A DNA stretch of 6,357 bases from an uncultured Bacilli bacterium (lineage in GTDB: Bacteria; Bacillota_I; Bacilli_A; RF39; UBA660). Numbering within the stretch: position 1 is the first letter of the stretch; each line of letters begins with the position of its first letter. Positions 1 through 5,659 of the stretch are shown here, one piece after another. The position numbers and the translations under genes are program-made. Location: contig CANQVY010000072.1 in assembly GCA_947627405.1 (NCBI GenBank), positions 1 to 6,357 on the forward strand. Reading direction: 5' to 3'. The notes under the pieces were generated by a model. That model was not told the origin of the DNA. It saw only the letters and a list, made by a program, of their open reading frames with translations, and did not search any database.

Positions 1-634
1 CTGTAACAGAACCACCATTTCCTAAATGACAACTAATAATTTTTAAGTCTTCTCTTCCCAATTCTTCACTTATTCTTTTTGTGATATATCTATGACTTGT
101 ACCGTGAAAACCATATTTTCTTATTCCATATTTTTCATAATATTCATAAGGAACAGCATATAGATAACTTACTTCATCCATTGTTTGGTGAAATGCAGTA
201 TCAAATACAGCTACCATTGGTACTTTGGGTAAAACTTCCCTAAAAGATTTTATTCCAAGTATATGCGCTGGATTATGAAGAGGCGCAAAATCTTTAATAT
301 TTTCTATATATTCAATTACTTTATCATCAATTAAAACTGATTCTTTGTATTTTGTTCCTCCGTGAACAATTCTATGTCCTATTCCATCGATTTCTTCTAA
401 AGATTGAATAATTTCTAAAGAAATTAATTTTTCTAATAAGATATTCACGGCATCTGTATGACTTTCCATTTCAATTTCTTCTTTTATTTTATTTCCATCA
501 TATTTAATGGTATAAAAGCCACCTTCAATACCTATTCTTTCGAATAAGCCGGATGCTAAAACTTCATTTTTTTGCATATCAAATAAACTAAATTTTACTG
601 AACTACTGCCACAATTAATTGACATTATTTTCAT
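1..634 (-). CDS. ackA: Acetate kinase, N-terminal 211 residues (cut by window edge)
   Basis: Acetate kinase interconverts acetate plus ATP with acetyl phosphate plus ADP in the cytoplasm. With phosphotransacetylase it forms the acetate overflow and substrate-level ATP pathway. The visible half carries the family signatures in order: N-terminal phosphate-binding MKIMSINCGSSSVKF (residues 1-15, with Asn7), GHRIVHGG (86-93, with the conserved Arg88), APLHNPAHILGI (117-128), VAVFDTAFHQTM (141-152, with catalytic-type Asp145), KYGFHGTSH (173-181, with His177) and CHLGNGGSVT (202-211). Full-length members have about 400 residues, so roughly half is missing beyond position 1. I chose the ATG at 634 because AGAGGT lies 6 nt upstream and because the start aligns with the family. 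The internal ATG at 625 would remove the first beta strand. It lies downstream of the spore protein gene but is separated from it by a terminator and has its own candidate promoter. Identity is near certain. Confidence 0.97.
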   Translation of the reverse strand, partial: MKIMSINCGSSSVKFSLFDMQKNEVLASGLFERIGIEGGFYTIKYDGNKIKEEIEMESHTDAVNILLEKLISLEIIQSLEEIDGIGHRIVHGGTKYKESVLIDDKVIEYIENIKDFAPLHNPAHILGIKSFREVLPKVPMVAVFDTAFHQTMDEVSYLYAVPYEYYEKYGIRKYGFHGTSHRYITKRISEELGREDLKIISCHLGNGGSVT

Positions 635-657
635 ATTATTACCTCTTTCCTTTTTAT

Positions 658-686
658 ATTATACTATATTAATACTGTTTTGCATA
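658..686 (-). promoter_or_regulatory. Probable sigma-A promoter of ackA
   Basis: A perfect TATAAT reads on the minus strand at 663-658, 23 nt upstream of the ackA start codon and just downstream of the spore-gene terminator. The hexamer 17 nt further upstream (686-681, TATGCA) is a poor -35 match, so the call rests on the -10 box and on the need for a promoter after the terminator. The predicted 5' untranslated region would be under 20 nt. Confidence 0.5.
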
Positions 687-710
687 TAAAAAATGAAAAG
701 AAATCATAGT

Positions 711-737
711 AAAAATGGATAGGAATGCCTATCCATT
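711..737 (-). terminator. Intrinsic terminator of the spore protein gene
   Basis: A perfect 10-bp inverted repeat (AATGGATAGG at 714-723 and CCTATCCATT at 728-737) encloses a 4-nt loop. On the minus strand it is followed by a run of T residues (715-711). It begins about 20 nt beyond the stop codon of the small acid-soluble spore protein gene and separates it from ackA. Confidence 0.85.
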
Positions 738-758
738 AAGTTACAATTATTTATTTAC

Positions 759-971
759 TTATTTGTTATTATAACTTCCACTTATTTGGTTTAATCCGTT
801 TTGAACTAAACGTCTTGTAATTTCACCACCAACTGATCCGTTAGCACGTGAAGTTGCATCTGGTCCTAAATTAACACCAAATTCGTTAGCTATTTCATAT
901 TTCATTTTATCGATAGCTTGTTTAGCACCAGGAACTCTCATTTTCATTGAATTAGAATTATTGTTGTTCAT
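759..971 (-). CDS. Alpha/beta-type small acid-soluble spore protein (SASP)
   Basis: This 70-residue protein belongs to the alpha/beta-type SASP family. These proteins coat DNA in the developing spore, hold it in an A-like form that resists UV and chemical damage, and are degraded on germination to supply amino acids. The two family signatures are clear: VPGAKQAIDKMKYEIANEFG (13-32) and ATSRANGSVGGEITRRLV (39-56). Glu26-Ile27-Ala28 fits the site cut by the germination protease GPR. The N-terminus is the usual Asn/Ser-rich low-complexity tail. The ATG at 971 is preceded by AGGAGGTG with 6-nt spacing, which selects it over the internal Met9. The gene is a single unit with a sigma-G-like promoter and its own terminator, between thiI and ackA, as sspA lies beside thiI in Bacillus subtilis. 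Paralogues normally exist, so I assign no specific ssp letter. Confidence 0.97.
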   Translation of the reverse strand: MNNNNSNSMKMRVPGAKQAIDKMKYEIANEFGVNLGPDATSRANGSVGGEITRRLVQNGLNQISGSYNNK

Positions 972-977
972 TTATTT

Positions 978-985
978 CACCTCCT
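978..985 (-). promoter_or_regulatory. Strong ribosome binding site of the SASP gene
   Basis: AGGAGGTG reads on the minus strand 6 nt before the ATG at 971. It is close to the ideal anti-16S sequence and fixes the start codon. Such strength suits a protein made in very large amounts in the forespore. Confidence 0.9.
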
Positions 986-994
986 ATACACTTA

Positions 995-1023
995 TAGAAT
1001 GTGAAATTTTTTACAAAACATAC
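995..1023 (-). promoter_or_regulatory. Sigma-G (forespore) type promoter of the SASP gene
   Basis: On the minus strand GTATG (1023-1019) and CATTCTA (1001-995) are separated by 17 nt. They match the forespore sigma-G/sigma-F patterns (GHATR at -35, CATNCTA-like at -10) at the expected spacing. Transcription would begin near position 988, giving a leader of about 17 nt that contains the ribosome binding site. The elements lie between the thiI stop codon and the SASP gene. SASP genes are classic sigma-G targets. Confidence 0.8.
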
Positions 1024-1047
1024 ATTTTCTTACTTGGTAATTTCTGG

Positions 1048-2235
1048 TTATAATAAATCCTTAAACTTTTCTTCCTTTTTTTCTTCAATTTCAATGGTTA
1101 ATTCTTTATTTATCGCTTCATCAATCATTGAAATAAAATCAAATTTTTTTTCATATTCCAAACATTTTTCTAAAGTTGGATTAATGACTGGATGTTTAGG
1201 AACAAATATCGTACAACAATCTTCATATGGTAAAATGCTGATATCATAGGAATCGATTTTTTTAGCTATATCGATAATTTCCAACTTATCTAAACATGCT
1301 ACTGGTCTAATCACAGGCATATTTGTTACCTGATTAATAACCGACATACTTGATAAAGTTTGTGACGCTACTTGGCCAATAGATTCGCCATTTATTATGA
1401 TCAATGCTTGATTTTTTTTTGCTAATTTTTCCATTATACGATACATCATTCTACGCATAATAGTAATACAGTAAGTTGGATCGATCTTTTTATAGATTGT
1501 TTCTTGAATATTGGTAAATGGTATAATATGTAGTTTTATCTTATTTGTATATTGAGAAAGTTTTCTCGATAATTCTATTACTTTATTTCTAGCCTCAATG
1601 CTTGTATGTGGAATTGCTTCAAAATAAACCGCTTCAAGAACCACTCCTCTTTTTAAAGTTAAATAACCCGCTACTGGTGAATCGATTCCTCCACTTAACA
1701 TTAGCATTCCTTTGGCTTGTGTTCCAACTGGATATCCTCCTAAACCATAATATGTTTTTGTATAAATATAACTCTTATAGGGTCTTATCTCAATATTTAA
1801 TAGGATATCTGGGTTATGAACATCCACTTTTATCTCTTTAATATTTTTTAAAATAGCACTCCCAATATGCTGACTTACTTCCATACTTTTCATAGGAAAT
1901 TGTTTATCACTTCGTTTTGTTTCTACTTTAAAGGTGTTTTGTTTATATTCTTGCATTATTTCTATACTTTTCCTAGTAATTTCGTCTATATTGCTATTCA
2001 TAATATAGGCAATATGATAAGTATGAATTCCAAAAATGTGATTTATCTTTTCCTTGATTTTTTCTAAATCTTCATCGTGAAATTCAATAAACATTCTAGA
2101 AATTTCCTTTATGATTTTAACATCAAAATCTTTTAATTTATCTTTTATATTGTTATACAATGTATTTACAAAAAAATTTCTATTTCCTTTTTTTGTTGTC
2201 ATTTCTCCATATTTTATCAATAGAACTCTCTCCAT
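1048..2235 (-). CDS. thiI: tRNA 4-thiouridine synthase ThiI (short form without rhodanese domain)
   Basis: ThiI adenylates U8 of tRNA and inserts sulfur to give 4-thiouridine, and in some bacteria also supplies sulfur for thiamine thiazole synthesis. From the start chosen here the protein has 395 residues. An N-terminal ferredoxin-like segment (VLLIKYGEMTTKKGNR, about 4-19) is followed by a THUMP domain (about 55-165). The PP-loop ATPase has the ATP-binding SGGIDS (181-186), then ESIGQVASQT (284-293) and LPYEDCCTIFVPKHP (335-349). The Cys pair in EDCC aligns with the region of the catalytic PP-domain cysteine of E. coli ThiI. There is no C-terminal rhodanese domain, as in Bacillus, so sulfur must come from a separate donor. 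The ATG at 2235 is preferred to the one five codons upstream (2250) because GGTGGGG lies 6 nt before it and the family begins here. It is the probable last gene of the ezrA transcript. No partner cysteine desulfurase gene is in the window. Confidence 0.96.
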   Translation of the reverse strand: MERVLLIKYGEMTTKKGNRNFFVNTLYNNIKDKLKDFDVKIIKEISRMFIEFHDEDLEKIKEKINHIFGIHTYHIAYIMNSNIDEITRKSIEIMQEYKQNTFKVETKRSDKQFPMKSMEVSQHIGSAILKNIKEIKVDVHNPDILLNIEIRPYKSYIYTKTYYGLGGYPVGTQAKGMLMLSGGIDSPVAGYLTLKRGVVLEAVYFEAIPHTSIEARNKVIELSRKLSQYTNKIKLHIIPFTNIQETIYKKIDPTYCITIMRRMMYRIMEKLAKKNQALIIINGESIGQVASQTLSSMSVINQVTNMPVIRPVACLDKLEIIDIAKKIDSYDISILPYEDCCTIFVPKHPVINPTLEKCLEYEKKFDFISMIDEAINKELTIEIEEKKEEKFKDLL

Positions 2236-2241
2236 TATTAT

Positions 2242-2248
2242 CCCCACC
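2242..2248 (-). promoter_or_regulatory. Ribosome binding site deciding the thiI start
   Basis: GGTGGGG on the minus strand lies 6 nt upstream of the ATG at 2235. The alternative in-frame ATG at 2250 has only AT-rich sequence before it, and it would place this Shine-Dalgarno-like motif inside the coding region. Confidence 0.7.
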
Positions 2249-2283
2249 ATTTCTAATAAAATTCATTGTTTAATATATAATAT

Positions 2284-2994
2284 TTATTTTTTTAAATTTT
2301 TTAAAAATTTTTTATCCTGCTTTCTTACTCGAAAAGAATCACAGCATTTACTAATAAATTTATTGTAGGTAAATGCATTTATTTTTAACTGATCTAAATG
2401 TTTTATAGTTTGTTGCTTATATCGTATAAACATTTCGCAAAGCAACCAGGCAATGGCCATATTAACGTAATAAGTATCCACCTGAATTGAATTGATTATT
2501 TTAAATATAGAATTTATATAACATCTATCTTTATAATGATCTAATAAGCATACCAAAGCAAAACGAACGACATACTCTTCCTTACTTTTAGCATATTTTG
2601 TGATTATAGGAAAATATTTTTCTCTATGCTTTCTAATTATTTTCATATTAGCCGTTACTATATCACAGATAGACCATGTATTTATTTTTTTTACAAATGC
2701 ATCTAAATATAAATCAAAATCTTTTTCCTCTTTGATGTAACCAATTACTAATCCTTCTATCAGTGTTTCTTCATAATAATCATTTTTATTTATGGATAGA
2801 AAGCTTTTATAATTCCCTTGAACAATTTTTTGAGCTATTTTCTTTAATATTGGTGTTTTTATTCCTAATATATTTTCTGCATTGTGTATAATTTTTTTAG
2901 AAAACTGTGCATATTGATTGTCCTTTAGCGTATCTAAATATGCAACAAAGTTTGTATATTCTTTCTTTGTCCATTTTCTTTTGGCAAATTCCAT
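2284..2994 (-). CDS. HEAT-like DNA alkylation repair protein, AlkD superfamily
   Basis: This 236-residue, largely helical protein belongs to the AlkC/AlkD superfamily of HEAT-like repeat DNA glycosylases, which excise positively charged N3- or N7-alkylpurines. Family features include GIKTPILKKIAQKI (44-57), YYEETLIEGLVIG (73-85), INTWSICDIV (104-113), VVRFALVCLL (142-151), YYVNMAIAWLLCEMF (175-189) and a C-terminal NKFISKCCDSFRV (211-223). Trp107, Asp111, Arg144 and Trp183 fall where Bacillus cereus AlkD has Trp109, Asp113, Arg148 and Trp187, its key cleft residues. I aligned these by eye. Some related subgroups (AlkD2-like) are reported to lack glycosylase activity, so the reaction is not assured. 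The ATG at 2994 has AAGGTGG just upstream. It begins 31 nt after the pilin-like gene ends and stops 48 nt before thiI begins, with no terminator between, so it is probably co-transcribed. The lysine-rich C-terminus is coded by a long A/T run. Confidence 0.85.
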   Translation of the reverse strand: MEFAKRKWTKKEYTNFVAYLDTLKDNQYAQFSKKIIHNAENILGIKTPILKKIAQKIVQGNYKSFLSINKNDYYEETLIEGLVIGYIKEEKDFDLYLDAFVKKINTWSICDIVTANMKIIRKHREKYFPIITKYAKSKEEYVVRFALVCLLDHYKDRCYINSIFKIINSIQVDTYYVNMAIAWLLCEMFIRYKQQTIKHLDQLKINAFTYNKFISKCCDSFRVRKQDKKFLKNLKK

Positions 2995-3025
2995 ATTACC
3001 ACCTTTTCCATTATAACATAAAAAG

Positions 3026-3667
3026 CTAATTAGATAATTCTAACATAGCTTTCCTTGTTCTGTAATATACCTTACCATAGATTCTGATTTCTTGTTTGTG
3101 GATATCATAAATACTTTTATAATTTGTTTTTTCCTTGTCATTAAATTGCTTTATAAACAATTCTTCATTTACAGGAATTTCTAATACGTCTTTTCCATTT
3201 TTTTCATAATTATATAATGTTTCTTTATCTACCACATCGTTTGTTGTAGGATAATCATTCATCCAATCAGATACAGAATATACAACCGTTTTCTCTTTAT
3301 CTAAATCCGTTTTGTATATTAGATAATTATCGCATTGTAATGTTACTACAGATTTATTATTCTCAAATGTTACATATGAATTATTAACATCACATCGATT
3401 ACTCTTAGAAAATGGGCTTTTCATATCTAATAGAACTTCCTTGTCAATTAGTTCCCATAAAAAGATTGTATCTTGTTCAATATGTGTAATCATTGCATAA
3501 GCTTCTGCATTATTTTTGAAGGTTTGAGCTTTATAACGCATCGTTTTTATTTTTTCTACATTGGCACAAGAAAAGGCTATAGATAAAATAATGCATGAAA
3601 ACAAACCACATAAACTCGCTACTGTGAAAAACTCCAATCCTGAAAACCCTTGATTATTTTTCTTCAT
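3026..3667 (-). CDS. Type IV pilin-like protein with class III prepilin signal
   Basis: I do not recognise a named gene, but the N-terminus is a prepilin signal. A short basic leader MKKNNQG is followed by FSGLEFF and a hydrophobic helix of about 22 residues (numbering from the start used here, 213 residues in all). Prepilin peptidase would cut between Gly7 and Phe8, leaving the conserved Glu at mature position 5. The helix would anchor the protein in the membrane or in a pilus-like fibre, with the remaining roughly 175 residues outside. That part has two cysteines (Cys92 and Cys112) spaced to close a disulfide loop. Three more cysteines lie in the helix. I start at the ATG at 3667. The in-frame ATG at 3676 is only 3 nt from the AAAGG motif, whereas 3667 has better spacing and a normal leader length. 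The start overlaps the end of ezrA by 14 nt, so translation is probably coupled. No other pilus assembly genes are in the window, so the function is unknown. Confidence 0.8.
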   Translation of the reverse strand: MKKNNQGFSGLEFFTVASLCGLFSCIILSIAFSCANVEKIKTMRYKAQTFKNNAEAYAMITHIEQDTIFLWELIDKEVLLDMKSPFSKSNRCDVNNSYVTFENNKSVVTLQCDNYLIYKTDLDKEKTVVYSVSDWMNDYPTTNDVVDKETLYNYEKNGKDVLEIPVNEELFIKQFNDKEKTNYKSIYDIHKQEIRIYGKVYYRTRKAMLELSN

Positions 3668-5369
3668 ATAGATCATAGACCTTTCTTTCTATTGAAGGTT
3701 CAATAAAATTGATTGTATTAATTGAAGTTTCGAGTGCCTGTTTGTATTTCCCTTTATAAAACATAATTTGAGCAGTATTTAATCCTCGATCTATTTCCTC
3801 ATAATCATGCCTATAACGGTTTCCATAAACAATTGCAATTTCAGCTAAACGGGCATTTTTAATCATTTCATTGGTTGTATTGTATAATTTTAAAACTAAG
3901 TCTCTAGCTGTGTCTACCCTGACATTTAATGTTTTGATTGTTATTGGCTTTTTTTCTAATTCTTTAATAATTTCCCCTATTGCTTCATTGGCTTCAGCTA
4001 ATTCAATAAAGTAATTATTACTGATAATAGGTAATTTGTAACTTCTTATTACTTTCTTACATTCTTTTAATAAATCTTGTATTTCTTCCAATTGCTCACG
4101 TGCTCTTACTTCATCATCATACATACTTCCTAATGTTTTTAATGATAAATCCAGATCTTCTTCCAGATTTTTCAACTCCAATGCCAGTAAAGAGACTTCT
4201 TTATCGACTTTGGAATAAGCTGCTTTCTGTTTTTTTACAGCGTCAAGTATTTTTTTATATTTTACATTAATTTCCAATAATCTTTTATTTACTTCATCTA
4301 AATGTTTGATATCTTCATCCTTTAAATCATACATTTTTTTAATATCATCCATTTGATTATATATATCTTTTACTACATCGTTTACCCTTTTTAATTTATT
4401 TTTAAATATTTTTGTTGTGTTTTCGTATTCTTTTCTAGCTACTTTTTCTTTTGTGAATTCATTAAATAAGGAATCTAGATAATCTAAAATTGTTTTCAGT
4501 TCAAACATGCAATCTTCCAAATTTAATACTTTGACTCGATCTAATATTTTGCTAACTCTCTTTTTTGTTTGCTCTACATTATAAGAAATTTTTAAATAGT
4601 CTAAACAGTAACCTTGTTTTACCAAGTCTTCATTAATCCTAACAATTTCTTCAATTCTTTGTGGGATTAAATGATTAATCATAAGCATAATATTTGGAGT
4701 TTCTTTTATTACTATGGAAATATGATCCACCATTGTATCTAAAGCTTTAACAAGATGCACGACTTCACTATATTCATGATCCTCCATAGATTTATCAAAA
4801 GCTAAAAATCTTTTTTCAATATTTTCAAATTGCAATTCTATAGGTTCCGCACTATCCTCATAATCTTTTTTATTTTCATTAAAATCTTGCTCTAAAGATC
4901 GATATTTTTTCTTTAACTTGGTTACTATTCCCCTATATTTTTCTTCACTAACCGTAATATCTTTTATCTCCTTTAAAATATTGTCTGCTTTTGCTTTAGA
5001 CGTATAAATTTGTAATTCTGCTTTAGCTATTTTAATTTTTGCTTCTTTTTTATCAAAAGAGGAAGCAACATCTAAATCAACAATCATGTCTGTAATTTTG
5101 GTTATATCATCTTTTTTAATATCTTCAAATCTTTCTTCCCAATTTTTATATTTTTCTTCCATTTTTTCCGTTTTTATAATTTCTTCTACTTTTTGAAGTT
5201 CAGACATTATCGGAGTACTTGCTATTAAATTTTTTTCTTTTTCTAATTCTTCAATTTTATTCTCAAATTTTTTTTTCTTTGCTTTATTCATTAAAGATAA
5301 AACTATGATGATAACAATTATTGCAATAATGGCAAAAGTAATTATACCTAAGGAAACACTTGTAGTCAT
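3654..5369 (-). CDS. ezrA: Septation ring formation regulator EzrA
   Basis: EzrA is a membrane-anchored negative regulator of FtsZ ring assembly that also takes part in the divisome and peptidoglycan synthesis of Bacilli. The protein has 571 residues, close to the 562 of Bacillus subtilis. One N-terminal transmembrane helix (about 5-27) is followed by a Lys-rich stop-transfer segment (KAKKKK, 29-34), giving an outside-N, inside-C topology. The rest is alpha-helical and coiled-coil, as in the spectrin-like repeats of EzrA. Recognisable family blocks are NWEERFEDI near 76-84, MIVDLDVA near 95-102, the EIKDITVSEEKYR block near 135-147, and the C-terminal NRYR patch (517-520) followed by EEIDRGLNTAQ and KQALETSI. 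AGAGGTG lies 5 nt before the ATG. It is the first gene of the minus-strand cluster, is divergent from rpsD, and overlaps the pilin-like gene. The identity is secure from block order, length and synteny. Confidence 0.95.
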   Translation of the reverse strand: MTTSVSLGIITFAIIAIIVIIIVLSLMNKAKKKKFENKIEELEKEKNLIASTPIMSELQKVEEIIKTEKMEEKYKNWEERFEDIKKDDITKITDMIVDLDVASSFDKKEAKIKIAKAELQIYTSKAKADNILKEIKDITVSEEKYRGIVTKLKKKYRSLEQDFNENKKDYEDSAEPIELQFENIEKRFLAFDKSMEDHEYSEVVHLVKALDTMVDHISIVIKETPNIMLMINHLIPQRIEEIVRINEDLVKQGYCLDYLKISYNVEQTKKRVSKILDRVKVLNLEDCMFELKTILDYLDSLFNEFTKEKVARKEYENTTKIFKNKLKRVNDVVKDIYNQMDDIKKMYDLKDEDIKHLDEVNKRLLEINVKYKKILDAVKKQKAAYSKVDKEVSLLALELKNLEEDLDLSLKTLGSMYDDEVRAREQLEEIQDLLKECKKVIRSYKLPIISNNYFIELAEANEAIGEIIKELEKKPITIKTLNVRVDTARDLVLKLYNTTNEMIKNARLAEIAIVYGNRYRHDYEEIDRGLNTAQIMFYKGKYKQALETSINTINFIEPSIERKVYDLYEEK

Positions 5370-5400
5370 AATTTCACCTCTTTATTTTAAGTCTACTTTT

Positions 5401-5409
5401 ATTTTACCA
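5401..5409 (-). promoter_or_regulatory. Candidate extended -10 promoter of ezrA
   Basis: TGGTAAAAT on the minus strand (5409-5401) is a TGn-extended -10 element. It would place the transcript start about 25 nt before the ezrA ATG. There is no clear -35 hexamer in the AT-rich sequence upstream, so other AT-rich boxes nearby remain possible. Confidence 0.4.
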
Positions 5410-5477
5410 TATTTTATTTTATTTTTATAGTATTTTCATTATTTTATAAAATTTATCATGTTTCCTGTGTTTTTTCA

Positions 5478-5506
5478 TTGACAAATCGCATAGTTTTATA
5501 TATAAT
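5478..5506 (+). promoter_or_regulatory. Consensus sigma-A promoter of rpsD
   Basis: TTGACA (5478-5483) and TATAAT (5501-5506) are both perfect and separated by the ideal 17 nt. Transcription would start near 5513, leaving a leader of about 147 nt before rpsD. This is the strongest promoter seen in the window, as expected for a ribosomal protein gene whose control is exerted later, at the RNA level. Confidence 0.93.
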
Positions 5507-5512
5507 TATTAA

Positions 5513-5659
5513 TGCAAATCAACTGATGCAGCATTATTAGAGTTTTATAATGTGTCTATCATTTATAGTAACAGAATCGCTGATATGTGAAGATATGACT
5601 CCCTATAAAACGGCTAATAACCTTCAATTGATTGTAAAATAATTGAAAGGAGAGAGAAT
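5513..5659 (+). promoter_or_regulatory. Structured 5' leader of rpsD, probable S4 autoregulatory RNA
   Basis: The untranslated leader has extensive complementarity. TTATTAG-A-GTTTTATA (5534-5549) pairs with TATAAAAC-GG-CTAATAA (5604-5620) to give 15 base pairs broken only by a 1x2 internal loop. Inside it a small hairpin (5553-5559 with 5565-5573, two unpaired bases) can form. The competing local hairpin GCATTAT/ATAATGT (5531-5537 with 5547-5553) would instead present its loop TAGAGTTTT for pseudoknot pairing with 5607-5616. Directly after the long helix comes the hairpin that covers the Shine-Dalgarno sequence. In Bacillus subtilis rpsD is known to be repressed by its own product S4 through the leader mRNA. 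I infer the same here. The pairing was found by eye, and no covariance was tested. Confidence 0.7.
5621..5650 (+). promoter_or_regulatory. Hairpin sequestering the rpsD Shine-Dalgarno sequence
   Basis: CCTTCAATT (5621-5629) pairs with AATTGAAAGG (5641-5650), giving 9 base pairs with one bulged A around an 11-nt loop. The 3' arm contains the AAGG of the rpsD ribosome binding site AAGGAG (5647-5652), which lies 7 nt before the ATG. When formed, the hairpin should reduce ribosome access. Together with the upstream helix it makes a plausible off state for S4 feedback. Confidence 0.65.

Noticed and set aside
692..708. Possible CcpA operator (cre) before ackA, TGATTTCTTTTCA on the minus strand
   Set aside because: It has the TG...CA ends but is one base too short and lacks the central CG, so it does not fit the cre consensus.
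1002..1047. Terminator after thiI
   Set aside because: I found no stable inverted repeat with a T-run here, and the interval is largely taken by the SASP promoter. The thiI transcript may read through to the SASP terminator at 711-737.
1001..1249. Plus-strand open frame of 82 codons opposite the thiI 3' end
   Set aside because: It lies antisense to conserved thiI sequence and the sigma-G-like promoter, and its translation resembles no family. It is a shadow frame of AT-rich coding DNA.
2236..2283. Separate promoter for thiI in the gap after the AlkD-like gene
   Set aside because: There are AT-rich -10-like strings, but none pairs with a recognisable -35 at proper spacing, so no promoter can be supported.
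2284..2315. A/T-run palindrome-like stretch at the end of the AlkD-like gene as a terminator
   Set aside because: It codes for the lysine-rich C-terminus, has no GC in a stem, and lies before rather than after the stop codon.
1602..2368. Three plus-strand open frames (1602-1841, 1867-2067, 2111-2368) opposite thiI and the AlkD-like gene
   Set aside because: They are antisense to clearly conserved proteins, have Phe/Leu-rich translations typical of reverse-strand Lys-rich genes, and lack ribosome binding sites.
5391..5400. GTCTACTTTT before ezrA identical to the 3' arm of the rpsD terminator (6327-6336)
   Set aside because: There is no matching second arm nearby to form a hairpin, and a 10-nt match in AT-rich DNA needs no common origin.
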